This document shows positions 9,358 through 18,233 of a stretch of 64,000 bases of DNA, one piece after another (position 1 is the stretch's first letter; every line of letters begins with the position of its first letter). The notes under the pieces were generated by a model, which was not told the DNA's origin, did no database searches, and was given only the letters and a program-made list of their open reading frames with translations. This stretch comes from Xaviernesmea oryzae. GTDB lineage: Bacteria > Pseudomonadota > Alphaproteobacteria > Rhizobiales > Rhizobiaceae. The translations under genes and the position numbers were made by a program. The DNA is taken from positions 1-64,000 of the forward strand of contig NZ_FXAF01000005.1 of NCBI RefSeq assembly GCF_900177415.1. The letters are read 5' to 3'.

Positions 9358-10278
9358 TCACTGCTTGAAGCAGTTCTCGCGATGCCACTGCAGAAAATGC
9401 GGGTGTGGCCTCTCGAACGATCGCGATGGCACGATGGCCCGGCCAGTCTTGTTAACTAGACCTCGAATGCTGTCCGGATCGTTGGCTTGCCGTGAGATCA
9501 TGATGTCAAGGTCATCCGACAAGCTGATCAGGCCGCGGTCGAACATCCAGTGAGCCGTTCCCGACAGCGCAATTCCGTTGGTCAAAATATCAGGTCCGTT
9601 CGCCTCCACAGGCCGGATGTGCGCGGCATCCACTTCCGCTCGGCCGCCACCGTTGATGAGCTTCAAGCCCGTGACCGCACAGCGCTTGCAGTAGGCCTGC
9701 AAGACCAAGCGGCGAAAAAGTCGATTTCGGACGATCCGGGAAGTGAACTGAGCGACCCGATCACGCTCCTGTTCGAAGGTAAACGGTGCCTGCCCTCCTT
9801 CGGCAAAGCCAGACGCTGGTACAACGGTCCCGGGCTCATCCACCCGTGGCAGCTCAGGCTCATGCTCGTCCAAGCCCAATGCGACAATGCGGTTGAAGTC
9901 ATCCGGAGAAATCGGCCGCACTGCTGATTGTGCTCGTCCGGAGATGCGTCCTTCTTCGTTGAGCACCCCACGTTCGATGACCCCCTCGGTATTGCTGAAC
10001 GGAACCGGATCGACGAAGTCGAGATAAGTCCCCGGTTCAATGAGCGCGAGGTACATGCCGGGCGCTTTCGGGTCCGGAATGACCTGGCCGACCTTGGCGA
10101 TCGCAAAATAACCGCGCGTCTCGGCAACTTTTCTCGGTTCGTAGTAGATGATCCAGTCGCCGATGCAGGCCTGGACACGGCCCAAGTACTGGCTCGGGAA
10201 CTGATATTGTTCAGCCGGGCTATCGTCGTAGATCGAATCTGAGCGGTGAATGAAAACCCCGAATCCCATGATGCCCAT
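9358..10278 (-). CDS. HNH endonuclease with N-terminal unidentified (possibly PUA/EVE-like) domain
   Basis: The 306-residue protein has a C-terminal HNH nuclease of the PF13391 (HNH_2) kind. CKRC at 197-200 is followed by AAH (H220), N234 and TAHWMFDRG (H243), the order of metal-binding and catalytic residues in that family. The N-terminal 110 residues (GRVQACIGDWIIYYEPRKV and GYFAIAKVGQV) look like a beta-rich fold seen in front of such nucleases. This may be a reader of modified bases, which is inference. ATG codons at 10278 and 10269 are both possible starts. It lies on the opposite strand to the type I operon and could restrict modified or foreign DNA. Confidence 0.8.
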   Translation of the reverse strand: MGIMGFGVFIHRSDSIYDDSPAEQYQFPSQYLGRVQACIGDWIIYYEPRKVAETRGYFAIAKVGQVIPDPKAPGMYLALIEPGTYLDFVDPVPFSNTEGVIERGVLNEEGRISGRAQSAVRPISPDDFNRIVALGLDEHEPELPRVDEPGTVVPASGFAEGGQAPFTFEQERDRVAQFTSRIVRNRLFRRLVLQAYCKRCAVTGLKLINGGGRAEVDAAHIRPVEANGPDILTNGIALSGTAHWMFDRGLISLSDDLDIMISRQANDPDSIRGLVNKTGRAIVPSRSFERPHPHFLQWHRENCFKQ

Positions 10279-10462
10279 ATAGCATGTTCTCGAGCCTGCT
10301 CGACAGGGTTGTAAGATGCGCCGAGCTGGCACGTTCCGTCGAAAACATCGACCCGGGACACAGTCGACTCCGATCCAGATTCAGCTTTCATTAACCGCAT
10401 CGCCTTAGCAGGCCACGCCCCGGCATGTGAGCCGGTCCATGTCGTGTGAACTGCATAGGCCA

Positions 10463-12805
10463 ATGAAAAACCAATCTGCTTCTTCAATTCATTTTCAGCG
10501 CAAGATTTCCGAGTTCTGCCAGGTGCGCATTGCTCCGGTCGCCTCAAAGCGGGGTCTCGAGAACATCAAGCCGTATCTCATCAGCCTGATCATTTATCGG
10601 AAGTTGCCGCCCACGCGGACCGGTCGCATCGATTGGCAGGCAGTCGCGGAGGCGTGCAGCATCGAAGCTGAACTGACGCCGGAACTGAAGAAGAACCTCT
10701 TACCGGCTCTGGAGGCAATCACTCGATGGGTAGATAAGGAACGGTCAGAGGAGGATGACCGTCCAACCGCTGAACGCCCAAAGCGAAAGCCAGTGACTGG
10801 GGCCGGTCCAGCCGAGGCAACGGCCCATACGGCGCGTTCTATCAACGCAGAGCAGGCAAGAGCGAAGCCGGGAGTTCAACTAAAGCCCATCGAGACGTTT
10901 CCGACCCCGCTATTCGACCGGACCGAGGAGCCTGAAGGCTTTCAAGAGGCGCTGATCTACCATATGCGTCGGCACGGCGACAGCTACTGGCATCTGCATC
11001 GCGCCGTCGTCGGAAACGATGATGCCTTCGACCATAAGACGCTGCTGAGCTGGACCAAGGGCATCAAGGTACCGCGATCGCTCGACAGTTTCGAAATCCT
11101 CTCTCGCATCGAGCGACGATACAGACTGCCCGACGGCTACTTCAAAGCCAAGCTGCCGCACCAGTCGCGCTCGGCATCCGGCCATGACGTCGGAAGTGAC
11201 ATCGGTCCCGCGGAACGGCGGCGGTTGGCCTGGCATCTGCCGGACAACTTCAGCAGTCTGCCCTTCAGCAAACGCGAAGAAATCCTGGAATGGGTACGTC
11301 GCGTGATCATTTCGGGTTCAACCGACTACCGCCGTTTCCAAGCTATGGCGACGAAGCAGCGCTATGCCATCCGCTTCCCCGCGATTTCTTACGGCGGATC
11401 TCTGTCACCACGAGCGTCAGCGGATGCGCTGAATTCGGAGGATGGCGATAATCATGTGGCGATTGAAGATCCCGATCTTCTTTCGGGCGTCGTCGACGCC
11501 CCTCCCCGGCTCGCCATGGAAATGGCCAATCTTATCCGCTTCAAGACAGCGACGCTGACAGCCCTCGGCTTTCAGCGTAACGGCGTCTGGGGAGAAGAAA
11601 CCGCATCGCAGAAGATCGAGCATCTCGGATTGATGTTCGGTGCATTGGCAGCATCGCCCAATGGCGCCGTCAAGGGGTACGGCGTTCCCCTCAGCCAGTT
11701 GACCTTCGGTCTCCTTGTCTTTCCCGGCGTCTGGGATTGGTATCTACAATGGCGCGAACGCCGACGCGGCTTCTACACCCAGTGGGAAGAGGACATGCTA
11801 AACGTTCTTCTCAATCTGGTGCGCGCCGAGACAGGCTGGCTCTGGCAGCATCCGGAGCTTATCCGAAGCGTAAAACCGATTCCCGGACTGATCTCCGCAG
11901 ATGAGATCGCCGCAGCAGAGCGGGATTGGCGTGCGGCCTGCGAATCTTGTTTCAAGCACGCGTCACATCGCTCGAAGGAGATTCAGCGAGTGATGCGGGT
12001 TCATAGGGATCCGTTCGAGCCGATCATGTGCGTGCTCGAGGCGGACAGCCCGCTCGCCGAATACCGCAAGATCACCGACGAAATTCTGAAACGCATGCCA
12101 GACGAGGATCGCTATCCCCGAGCCGCCGCCGAGGCGGTCCGATCCTTCCTCATGTTGCGACTGGGGCTGCATCTCGGGCTTCGTCAGAAGAACCTTCGGC
12201 AATTGCTTGTGTGCCCACGCGGGCATTTCCCGACATCGGAACGGCGGCTTGAAGATATGAAGCGCGGCGAAATCCGTTGGAGCGATCGCGATCGCGGCTG
12301 GGAGGTCTTGATCCCGTCCAACGCTTTCAAGAATGCCAACTCCTCCTTCTTCGGCTCCAAGCCCTTCCGGCTGATCCTGCCGGATCTTCTGGACCTCTAC
12401 AAATACCTCAACGCCTACATCGACCGCCATCGCGGGGTGCTCCTCGCCGGAGCCGACGATCCCGGCACGCTGTTTGTGAAGACGGTGAAAACGACCAGCA
12501 AGGATGCTGCCTATAATCAGACCACCTTCTACGAGGCATGGCGCCTGACAATCCAGCGCTATGGCATCTACAATCCCTATACTGGCCGCGGCGCGATCAA
12601 GGGTCTGCTGCCGCACGGACCGCACAATATTCGCGACGTGCTCGCTACCCATATCCTGAAACAAACGGGTTCCTACGAGCAGGCGAGCTACGCCATCCAG
12701 GATACGCCGGAAATGGTCGCCAACCACTATGGCCGTTTCCTGCCGCAGGATAAGGCGGCGCTTGCGGCCCGCATTCTCAATCAGGTCTGGGAGGCCGCCG
12801 CTTAG
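10463..12805 (+). CDS. Large divergent tyrosine recombinase-like protein
   Basis: The protein has about 780 residues, twice the size of a usual integrase. The C-terminal third carries the signs of a tyrosine recombinase. An arginine block RLGLHLGLRQKNLRQLLV comes first, then HGPHNIRDVLATH with an HxxR pair, and finally a candidate nucleophile in MVANHYGRFLPQDKA. The first 450 residues have no domain I recognise and may bind DNA or partners. In-frame GTG at 10427 and ATG at 10439 and 10463 are possible starts, and none has a strong ribosome site. It is likely to move the island or a part of it. Assignment to the superfamily is fairly sure, activity is not tested by the sequence. Confidence 0.7.
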   Translation: MKNQSASSIHFQRKISEFCQVRIAPVASKRGLENIKPYLISLIIYRKLPPTRTGRIDWQAVAEACSIEAELTPELKKNLLPALEAITRWVDKERSEEDDRPTAERPKRKPVTGAGPAEATAHTARSINAEQARAKPGVQLKPIETFPTPLFDRTEEPEGFQEALIYHMRRHGDSYWHLHRAVVGNDDAFDHKTLLSWTKGIKVPRSLDSFEILSRIERRYRLPDGYFKAKLPHQSRSASGHDVGSDIGPAERRRLAWHLPDNFSSLPFSKREEILEWVRRVIISGSTDYRRFQAMATKQRYAIRFPAISYGGSLSPRASADALNSEDGDNHVAIEDPDLLSGVVDAPPRLAMEMANLIRFKTATLTALGFQRNGVWGEETASQKIEHLGLMFGALAASPNGAVKGYGVPLSQLTFGLLVFPGVWDWYLQWRERRRGFYTQWEEDMLNVLLNLVRAETGWLWQHPELIRSVKPIPGLISADEIAAAERDWRAACESCFKHASHRSKEIQRVMRVHRDPFEPIMCVLEADSPLAEYRKITDEILKRMPDEDRYPRAAAEAVRSFLMLRLGLHLGLRQKNLRQLLVCPRGHFPTSERRLEDMKRGEIRWSDRDRGWEVLIPSNAFKNANSSFFGSKPFRLILPDLLDLYKYLNAYIDRHRGVLLAGADDPGTLFVKTVKTTSKDAAYNQTTFYEAWRLTIQRYGIYNPYTGRGAIKGLLPHGPHNIRDVLATHILKQTGSYEQASYAIQDTPEMVANHYGRFLPQDKAALAARILNQVWEAAA

Positions 12806-13067
12806 TGGTCAGTTCGATGGCCCCGGCTAGGCTGAAGGGACCATGTCAGCTTACGGCAATGATATAAGTCGTCCTCCATTTCAGCCTCTATCTTGTTGTT
12901 TTTATTTATACCACATGACGAGAAGGCTTCGGATTCTGACAAAACCAGGATAAAAGCAAACGCTCCCTGATATAAGGGGGATAAAATGACGACGCATTAT
13001 ACCGATAGCCGGCCGACGTAGCCGATTTGTCGATGCTCCACAGTCCGACGGTCTGAAGCCAAGCTCA

Positions 13068-13937
13068 TTATTTTCCCAGCTTCGCGGCTGCAATAGCGTG
13101 CGGCATCAGGAATGCGGCAATTTCCGCGATGACGTTCGTCAGATCCCCCGGATTGTGCGCAACGCCTTCGACAAAGGCGCGCCATTGCCGTTGCTTTTGC
13201 TCGTCCTTGGCAAAAGCATCCGTCAAAGCATCCGGTAGCTCTTCCGGGATCGGCGTTTCGCGGCGCTCGAAGGTGGCGGCGATTGCGCGCGCCAGCCTGT
13301 CATCATCGAAATTAAAGGACCTGCTGAGAATCCAGATGTCATAGAAGTCCTTCATCCGGCTGTTCACACGCCCGAGCATGACCATCGCCTGGAACTTCTC
13401 GGCGATGACCGTCTCCCGCGCATAGGCCCGCAGCCGTGGCGCCGGGAAATCCAGCATGGAAGGATAGTCCAGCATCTCCGCCCCGGGCTCGAGCGCATCG
13501 CCAAAGCCGATGTCGATGGTCAGGTTGATCCGGGCGCCGCTGATCGAAGCGACCACCCGTAGCCGGAGCCCACCATATTCCAGATCCTCACGGATGCGAT
13601 CCACCCGCAGGGTACCGGCATCGAACATGACACCATCGTCAACCTCTTGCGCCAGAATTTCCCGAAATGTCTCCAGCATCGGGTCCGGTTCGGGATTACC
13701 AAAGCCCAGAAGGTCGAGGTCGCGCGTGCCGCGGTGCGGATCCTCGAACCAGCTCATCATCAGCATGGCGCCCTTCAGCACAAAACGACCGGCATGGGAC
13801 GACTGGCTGAGCCGGAACAGCAACCGCTCGAGGGCAAAACGCGTCAGAACCAGATCGAAGCTTTGCCCGCTTGCCTTGGCGAGTTGCAACAGGCGGGCGC
13901 GCACCGAGGCGCCAACATTTCTGATCTCCTTAGCCAT
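13068..13937 (-). CDS. abiEii: AbiEii-type nucleotidyltransferase toxin
   Basis: AbiEii is the toxin of the type IV AbiE toxin-antitoxin and phage abortive-infection system. The 289-residue product has KGA at 55-57 and TRDLDLL from 71, with the paired aspartates D73 and D75 expected to bind metal. The later motifs ETVIAEKFQAM and SRMKDFYDIWIL match the conserved lysine and KD-YD motifs of the family. The start codon overlaps the end of the abiEi gene by 8 bases, the typical coupled layout with the antitoxin first. The motifs appear intact. Length and motif order agree with chromosomal and plasmid AbiEii proteins. Confidence 0.9.
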   Translation of the reverse strand: MAKEIRNVGASVRARLLQLAKASGQSFDLVLTRFALERLLFRLSQSSHAGRFVLKGAMLMMSWFEDPHRGTRDLDLLGFGNPEPDPMLETFREILAQEVDDGVMFDAGTLRVDRIREDLEYGGLRLRVVASISGARINLTIDIGFGDALEPGAEMLDYPSMLDFPAPRLRAYARETVIAEKFQAMVMLGRVNSRMKDFYDIWILSRSFNFDDDRLARAIAATFERRETPIPEELPDALTDAFAKDEQKQRQWRAFVEGVAHNPGDLTNVIAEIAAFLMPHAIAAAKLGK

Positions 13938-14547
13938 TGGCGGTCAATGCCTCGATATAGGGGCGGATCACGGTGCCAACACCACCACGTTCGGCCTGGT
14001 TGGCAATGTCGCCAGGAGTGGCCTTGCGCTGCTGCAGCGCTTCCTGAAGCCCCTCGATCGCCACTGAAAGGCCGATCTTGCTGCGATAGCGGAAGCAATC
14101 GGCAATTGTTTTGGCGATCCCAAAGACCTTTACAGGAACGCCTTCGACGACATGGGTTTCGACGCCATCGTTGAGCAGGCTCTCCGTAAAGCGCACGATA
14201 CGAATAGGTGTGCCATCTGGTTTCGGAGCCCAGTCTTTGCGGCCTATGGCAAGCCACACGTGTCTCGGCAGCTGATCAGTGAGGCCGTGGAACGCGAGAG
14301 CTGAAACAAGGCAGACAACGGCCTTCGGAACGCGCTTGGCGGTCTCTGCCAGGCTATGGTTGGCATCGAGCTCGGCATCGGGAAGTTGGTAGAGACCGCG
14401 AGCAAGCCGCAGCACCTCGCCATCCCGTTCCATCCGGCTCATGGTTGCCGCTGTCACGCCTGCGTTCCGAAGTTCCGCCAGACGTGCGATGCCGCGCTCA
14501 ATCAGCACGGTCCGGGCGATTTGACGTTGAGTTGCGGAGCCAGACAT
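13930..14547 (-). CDS. abiEi: AbiEi-type antitoxin/transcriptional repressor
   Basis: AbiEi neutralises AbiEii and represses its own operon. The product begins with a winged-helix domain (LAELRNAGVTAATMSRMERD, then LARGLYQLPDAE), the usual AbiEi_4 N-terminus, and continues with the C-domain phrases ALAFHGLTDQLPRHVWLAI and KTIADCFRYRSKIG. I chose the ATG at 14547 (MSGSATQRQ). An ATG at 14568 and one at 14604 are also in frame, and none has a strong ribosome site. The gene overlaps abiEii. Autoregulation through inverted repeats upstream is known for the family, and I did not locate such repeats here. Confidence 0.88.
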   Translation of the reverse strand: MSGSATQRQIARTVLIERGIARLAELRNAGVTAATMSRMERDGEVLRLARGLYQLPDAELDANHSLAETAKRVPKAVVCLVSALAFHGLTDQLPRHVWLAIGRKDWAPKPDGTPIRIVRFTESLLNDGVETHVVEGVPVKVFGIAKTIADCFRYRSKIGLSVAIEGLQEALQQRKATPGDIANQAERGGVGTVIRPYIEALTANG

Positions 14548-14830
14548 TGATACGAAAACTCGGAGCATAGAAATTATTGTCCGAGGATTTGTATCACCAT
14601 TCACAAGCTTGAGAAAGTCCTTGGTTGGCGAGGGGAGTGAACCGCGCCGACTTTGCTGCTCAGGCTATCCGTTCACTGATCACAGCACGCAGGCGGAAGT
14701 CCCATGACGGATCCGAAATACAGCCGCGTCGCGAAACTACTAGCGAATTTGCGAGTGAGCATGTAGGTTCGGAGCAACTGACGATTTCTCTCCACAAGAG
14801 GTGTGGAATATATCCTACGCGACGCTGAAA

Positions 14831-15886
14831 ATGACGAATAGTCTTGGCCTTGATGCCCCCTTGCTGACGGATGTCGCTCCGGCGGGGGGTACTTTGCGCT
14901 CTGACGAGTCTTTCCTTTTTGATGATCCATTCGTAGCCGAGCTCTGCCAGACAAGGCCGTTGCGCCGGCTTCAACGCATCGGTTTCCTTGGTGCGATAGA
15001 CTATGTGAAGACAGGCACTGGCCGGTCTCCGCACCGTCGTCGACATAACCGCTACGAACATAGTCTGGGTGTCGCAAAGCTAGCCGAGACCTACTCCGAG
15101 CACCGAGAGTTGAAGCTCAGCGATCGCCGCCTCATAATAGCGGCAGCTCTGTTACACGATGTGGGACATGGTCCACTATCCCATACGCTGGAGCCAGTGT
15201 TCGAGGCCGAGTTTGGCATAAACCATCACCAGATGGGTCACAGTATCATTCGCGGCGAAACAAAGCTGGGTGACGGAATTGGCCGGACCCTGAGAGCTTA
15301 CTCCGTCGACCCCGAAGAAGTTATTGCCCTCATCGACGGGAAGCATGACGGCCCCCTGAATTTCCTGTTCAGCAGTCAGATCAACCTCGACACGGTGGAA
15401 GGGATTACGCGTTGCCGCGCGTTTTTTGGTCGTCGGACTGCGTTTGGTTCCGCGCGCGCCCTCACAGCTCGCCTATGCCGCTCGAATCACCTTCCGACAT
15501 CTAGTCTTGATGAATTCTGGGAGCTAAAACACTCGGTCTACAATCTGTTCATTACCGCCAATGTCGGTTTAGTTCTCGATTCCGTTGCCCAAGCCTACAT
15601 GCGGGATAATATCTCTCGCTTTACTGCTGACGATTTTCTGACGACCGAGGACAATCTTCGCAGCAGACATGGCTACATATTCAAGATTTTCCACATGGTT
15701 ACCGCCCGTGCCGTGGAACTTCGCAGGGAATTATCGAGAACCTGGCTCGATACGGAGCTTCCTGTCAAAAAGCGCCGATTTTTCGTTGATGAGAATGAAC
15801 CGCTCTCAGGAGTGGACGCGATCAACAGGCGCTATCGGCAGTCCAAGACGACGTTTTCCATTCGTCTTGGAGAAATTTTAGAATAA
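14831..15886 (+). CDS. HD-domain phosphohydrolase (dNTPase-like)
   Basis: HD proteins use histidines and aspartates to bind metal and split phosphate bonds of nucleotides or cyclic messengers. From the ATG at 14831 the 351-residue product shows RYEHSLG (H77), LLHDVGHGPLSH (H109, D110) and a distal aspartate in INLDTVEG. That is the H-HD-D order of dGTPase/SAMHD1-like enzymes. A GTG at 14801 would add ten residues but has no room for a ribosome site. Nineteen bases separate it from the nucleotidyltransferase gene that follows, so the two should be one operon. The substrate is unknown. Its place between AbiE and further defence-like genes suggests, without proof, a nucleotide-based defence role. 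Confidence 0.82.
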   Translation: MTNSLGLDAPLLTDVAPAGGTLRSDESFLFDDPFVAELCQTRPLRRLQRIGFLGAIDYVKTGTGRSPHRRRHNRYEHSLGVAKLAETYSEHRELKLSDRRLIIAAALLHDVGHGPLSHTLEPVFEAEFGINHHQMGHSIIRGETKLGDGIGRTLRAYSVDPEEVIALIDGKHDGPLNFLFSSQINLDTVEGITRCRAFFGRRTAFGSARALTARLCRSNHLPTSSLDEFWELKHSVYNLFITANVGLVLDSVAQAYMRDNISRFTADDFLTTEDNLRSRHGYIFKIFHMVTARAVELRRELSRTWLDTELPVKKRRFFVDENEPLSGVDAINRRYRQSKTTFSIRLGEILE

Positions 15887-15905
15887 ATATTCTATTGGGG
15901 GATGA

Positions 15906-16868
15906 ATGAGCACCGGGGCGGATACGTCTGACTTCAATCGAAAACTTATGCATTTTCACGAGCAGTCAGTCGCAAAGCTGGAGACGATGCGCGACGCTGC
16001 AAAGGCGATGTTCGAGGACACGTGCGGTTTCGTGATCGGTGTCAACGGCAGCCTCGCACGCCGGGAGTACACCAGCGGATCCGATGTCGATCTTTTTTTC
16101 CTTGTCTTGGATGGCGATATTGCTGGTGCCAAGGCAGCGCAGGAGAAGTTTCGTCAGAAGATGCAGGAAGTCGGCGTGAAGATGCCCGCATCGGGTGGCG
16201 TATTCGAAGAGCCTCTCCCCGCGGACGAAATGCTTGCTACAATTGGCGGAAATGACGACACGAACACCTTCATCACTCGCCGTATGCTCTTTCTTCTGGA
16301 AGGAGAGTGGATCTTCAACCGGTCGGCGTTCGAGGAAACTCGTCAGGCTTTGGTCGGTAGATATGTCGAGGAGGGACTCGACGATAAAAAGATATGCCTG
16401 TTCCTGCTGAATGACATCATCCGGTACTGGCGCACGATCTGCGTCGATTACGAGTACAAAATCGCAGGCGGCGGCAAGGCTAAAGCCGTCCGGCTCATCA
16501 AGCTGCGTTTCTCGCGTATGCTTCTCTACTTCGCCGGAGTGGTGGCTATAGGCCAGACCCAGGGCGTTCCTTATGAGGAAAAACGCAAGATCCTCGATAA
16601 GCTGCTGTCGACGCCCCCGATAGAACGCCTTCGCTCCGTGATCGGCGATAAATCTCAGACGTCGTTGCAATTGTATACCGAGTTTCTCGTTGCACTCGAT
16701 GACCCGGAAACGAGAAAGCAGCTGGAGTTGTTGGGCGATGACGGCCTGTCGACCACGGCCTACGCAGTGCTTTCGGAAAAAGCCCGCGCCTTCAAAGATA
16801 GCCTGTTTCAAATACTGGTAACTGAATTGGGAACTGGCCATCCCGTAATAAAGGCGTTGTTACTGTAA
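15906..16868 (+). CDS. Nucleotidyltransferase-fold protein
   Basis: The 320-residue protein has the nucleotidyltransferase signature GS at 48-49 followed by SGSDVDLFF, with the metal-binding pair D60 and D62. The arrangement (GSLARREYTSGSDVDL) is close to GlnD/DUF294-type enzymes rather than to the small MNT antitoxins. It is also not a clear CBASS cyclase. The remaining 200 residues are largely helical with FLLNDIIRYWRTICVDYE, which resembles helical partner domains seen in such proteins. It is probably co-transcribed with the upstream HD gene. One enzyme could attach and the other remove nucleotides, which is inference. The ATG at 15906 follows GGGGGATG, an acceptable ribosome site. Confidence 0.75.
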   Translation: MSTGADTSDFNRKLMHFHEQSVAKLETMRDAAKAMFEDTCGFVIGVNGSLARREYTSGSDVDLFFLVLDGDIAGAKAAQEKFRQKMQEVGVKMPASGGVFEEPLPADEMLATIGGNDDTNTFITRRMLFLLEGEWIFNRSAFEETRQALVGRYVEEGLDDKKICLFLLNDIIRYWRTICVDYEYKIAGGGKAKAVRLIKLRFSRMLLYFAGVVAIGQTQGVPYEEKRKILDKLLSTPPIERLRSVIGDKSQTSLQLYTEFLVALDDPETRKQLELLGDDGLSTTAYAVLSEKARAFKDSLFQILVTELGTGHPVIKALLL

Positions 16869-17319
16869 CACCCACTAAATGACGCGAAAGATACTCGAAG
16901 CCACTCCTGAACGTTCGTTCTTATGTTGAAGCGAATTAATTTTTGACTGCCTATGCGCCCTTATTCCTCTCTCGAGTATTTATTTCTTTATTTCGGCCCC
17001 AAGAAATATCACTAGACCGCCTAGAGGACCTCGGCGGCAGGTGGGGCTGGTCATTTCCGTAGGAAATTCATCCCGCCTTTCATGTCGCATTCACCGGCAT
17101 GCCTACGTGGCAGAATTACTTAGACTAAGACTAGATTCCGTATCTGTATCGAGCCTCTGCAAGATGCGGAATGGGGTGCTCCCAAAGCGAGACCGACAGC
17201 GACGGCTAACACCCAATCGACCGACGCGCCTTCGACACCGCGTCAAAACTCCGCAGCATCACTCTTGACGGCAGCCTCTAAGCTCACTATCTTCACTTTC
17301 GAAAATGAAGGAAGTGAGA
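16869..17319. other. 451-bp intergenic region before the STAS-like operon
   Basis: No gene is recognisable. A short perfect palindrome, TGTTAC-T-GTAACA, spans the end of the nucleotidyltransferase gene (16858-16870). The last 55 bases hold a good promoter described separately. The middle is otherwise unremarkable. Confidence 0.4.
17265..17293 (+). promoter_or_regulatory. Predicted sigma70-type promoter of the STAS-like operon
   Basis: TTGACG at 17265-17270 and TATCTT at 17288-17293 are separated by exactly 17 bases. Transcription would start near 17300. That leaves almost no leader before the ATG at 17305 but about 20 bases, with GAAGGAAG, before the GTG at 17320, which favours the GTG as the true start. 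Confidence 0.5.
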
Positions 17320-17883
17320 GTGCATATTTCGATATTCGACCTAGCTGGCGGCAAGAGCATACTGACGGGCAGTTTGCCCGGTAGGAAGGTGCTGGCAGAT
17401 CTCATCGCAGCAGTCCAGCCTGAAGCGAGCGGCGAGATCGTCTTTCTCGACTTTGCCGGCATCGAAGTGGCCACGTCCTCATTTCTGCGTGAATGCGTCG
17501 TCGGTTTTCGCGACTTTGCCCGAAGTGGCCAGGCGAACCTTTATCCCGTGCTCGTGAACGCAGGCGCCTCGGTCGTTGAGGAGCTGGATTTCTTTGCACG
17601 GCAACGAGGCGACGTTTTTTGGTTATGCACCCGCGATCACGCTGGTGCTCTGGCTGATATCAAGCTGGTGGGCGAGCTTGAGCCGGTCCTTCGTGCGACC
17701 TTTGAACATATCAAACGCCTTGGGGAAGCAACCGCGCCTCAGCTCGCAGCGCTTGGTGAAGATGAGGGAATTAAACCCACTGCCTGGAACAACCGCCTCG
17801 CGTCGCTAGCGGCAAAGGGCCTTGTTGTTGAACGCCGTGTTGGCAAGACGAAGAACTTTACGCCGCTGTTGGAGGTTGGCTGA
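17320..17883 (+). CDS. STAS-like (DUF4325) protein with C-terminal winged helix
   Basis: The first 100 residues fit the DUF4325 STAS-like fold, with the conserved phrase GEIVFLDFAGIEVATSSFL, related to anti-anti-sigma factors that bind GHKL ATPases. After a linker, residues about 125-187 form a winged-helix-like domain (GEATAPQLAALGE, WNNRLASLAAKGLVVERR). I chose the GTG at 17320 because GAAGGAAG lies five bases upstream, while the ATG at 17305 would be nearly leaderless. The stop overlaps the next ATG, so the genes are coupled. A GHKL ATPase gene lies 1.5 kb away on the other strand. A switch in which these two proteins interact is plausible but inferred. Confidence 0.75.
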   Translation: MHISIFDLAGGKSILTGSLPGRKVLADLIAAVQPEASGEIVFLDFAGIEVATSSFLRECVVGFRDFARSGQANLYPVLVNAGASVVEELDFFARQRGDVFWLCTRDHAGALADIKLVGELEPVLRATFEHIKRLGEATAPQLAALGEDEGIKPTAWNNRLASLAAKGLVVERRVGKTKNFTPLLEVG

Positions 17884-18233
17884 TGGGTCTTGATTACATA
17901 CGCAGCAATACCGGTAAGCCGTGGAAAAAGCGCTGGAATGGCGGACTTGATCGTCTGAAGAGACCAACACTGTTCGACCTTTCGATCACGGAGACGAGCC
18001 ACAGCGTAACGGTCGAACTGGCTCCGGGCACGCGTCTCAACCTTGGCGATACCTGCATCGTTGAGCGCGGCAGTGATGACTTTGCGGTGACAAAGGGGCT
18101 CCTCCCGGTCGGCCGTATTCGCAACCCCAGCAGTGAAATTTCAGCGGCCGTCATAGCGGGCAAGGGCTTCATCGAGGCTCGCGTGACGCACGTTGGGCTT
18201 TTTGGCGATACGGCGGAGGTGAACTTTGAATGA
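17883..18233 (+). CDS. Small protein of unknown function in the STAS-like operon
   Basis: The 116-residue product has no signal peptide, membrane segment or known motif. It starts with a basic region (KPWKKRWNGGLDRLKRP) and continues as a beta-rich domain (SVTVELAPGTRLNLGDTCIVERG), which may be a small barrel. Its ATG overlaps the stop of the STAS-like gene (TGATG), and its own stop overlaps the next start (ATGA). Such tight overlap on both sides shows it is a real, co-translated member of the operon. I do not recognise the family. Confidence 0.65.
   Translation: MGLDYIRSNTGKPWKKRWNGGLDRLKRPTLFDLSITETSHSVTVELAPGTRLNLGDTCIVERGSDDFAVTKGLLPVGRIRNPSSEISAAVIAGKGFIEARVTHVGLFGDTAEVNFE

Noticed and set aside
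12806..13067. Small genes in the gap after the large recombinase
   Set aside because: The short frames on both strands show no protein pattern. The gap may hold an attachment site, but no repeat partner was found.
14831..16868. HEPN-MNT toxin-antitoxin reading of the HD/nucleotidyltransferase pair
   Set aside because: The first protein is an HD hydrolase, not HEPN, and the second is twice the size of MNT antitoxins.
15906..16868. CBASS cyclase
   Set aside because: The motif layout is closer to GlnD/DUF294 enzymes, and no CBASS effector, ubiquitin-like or HORMA gene is next to it.
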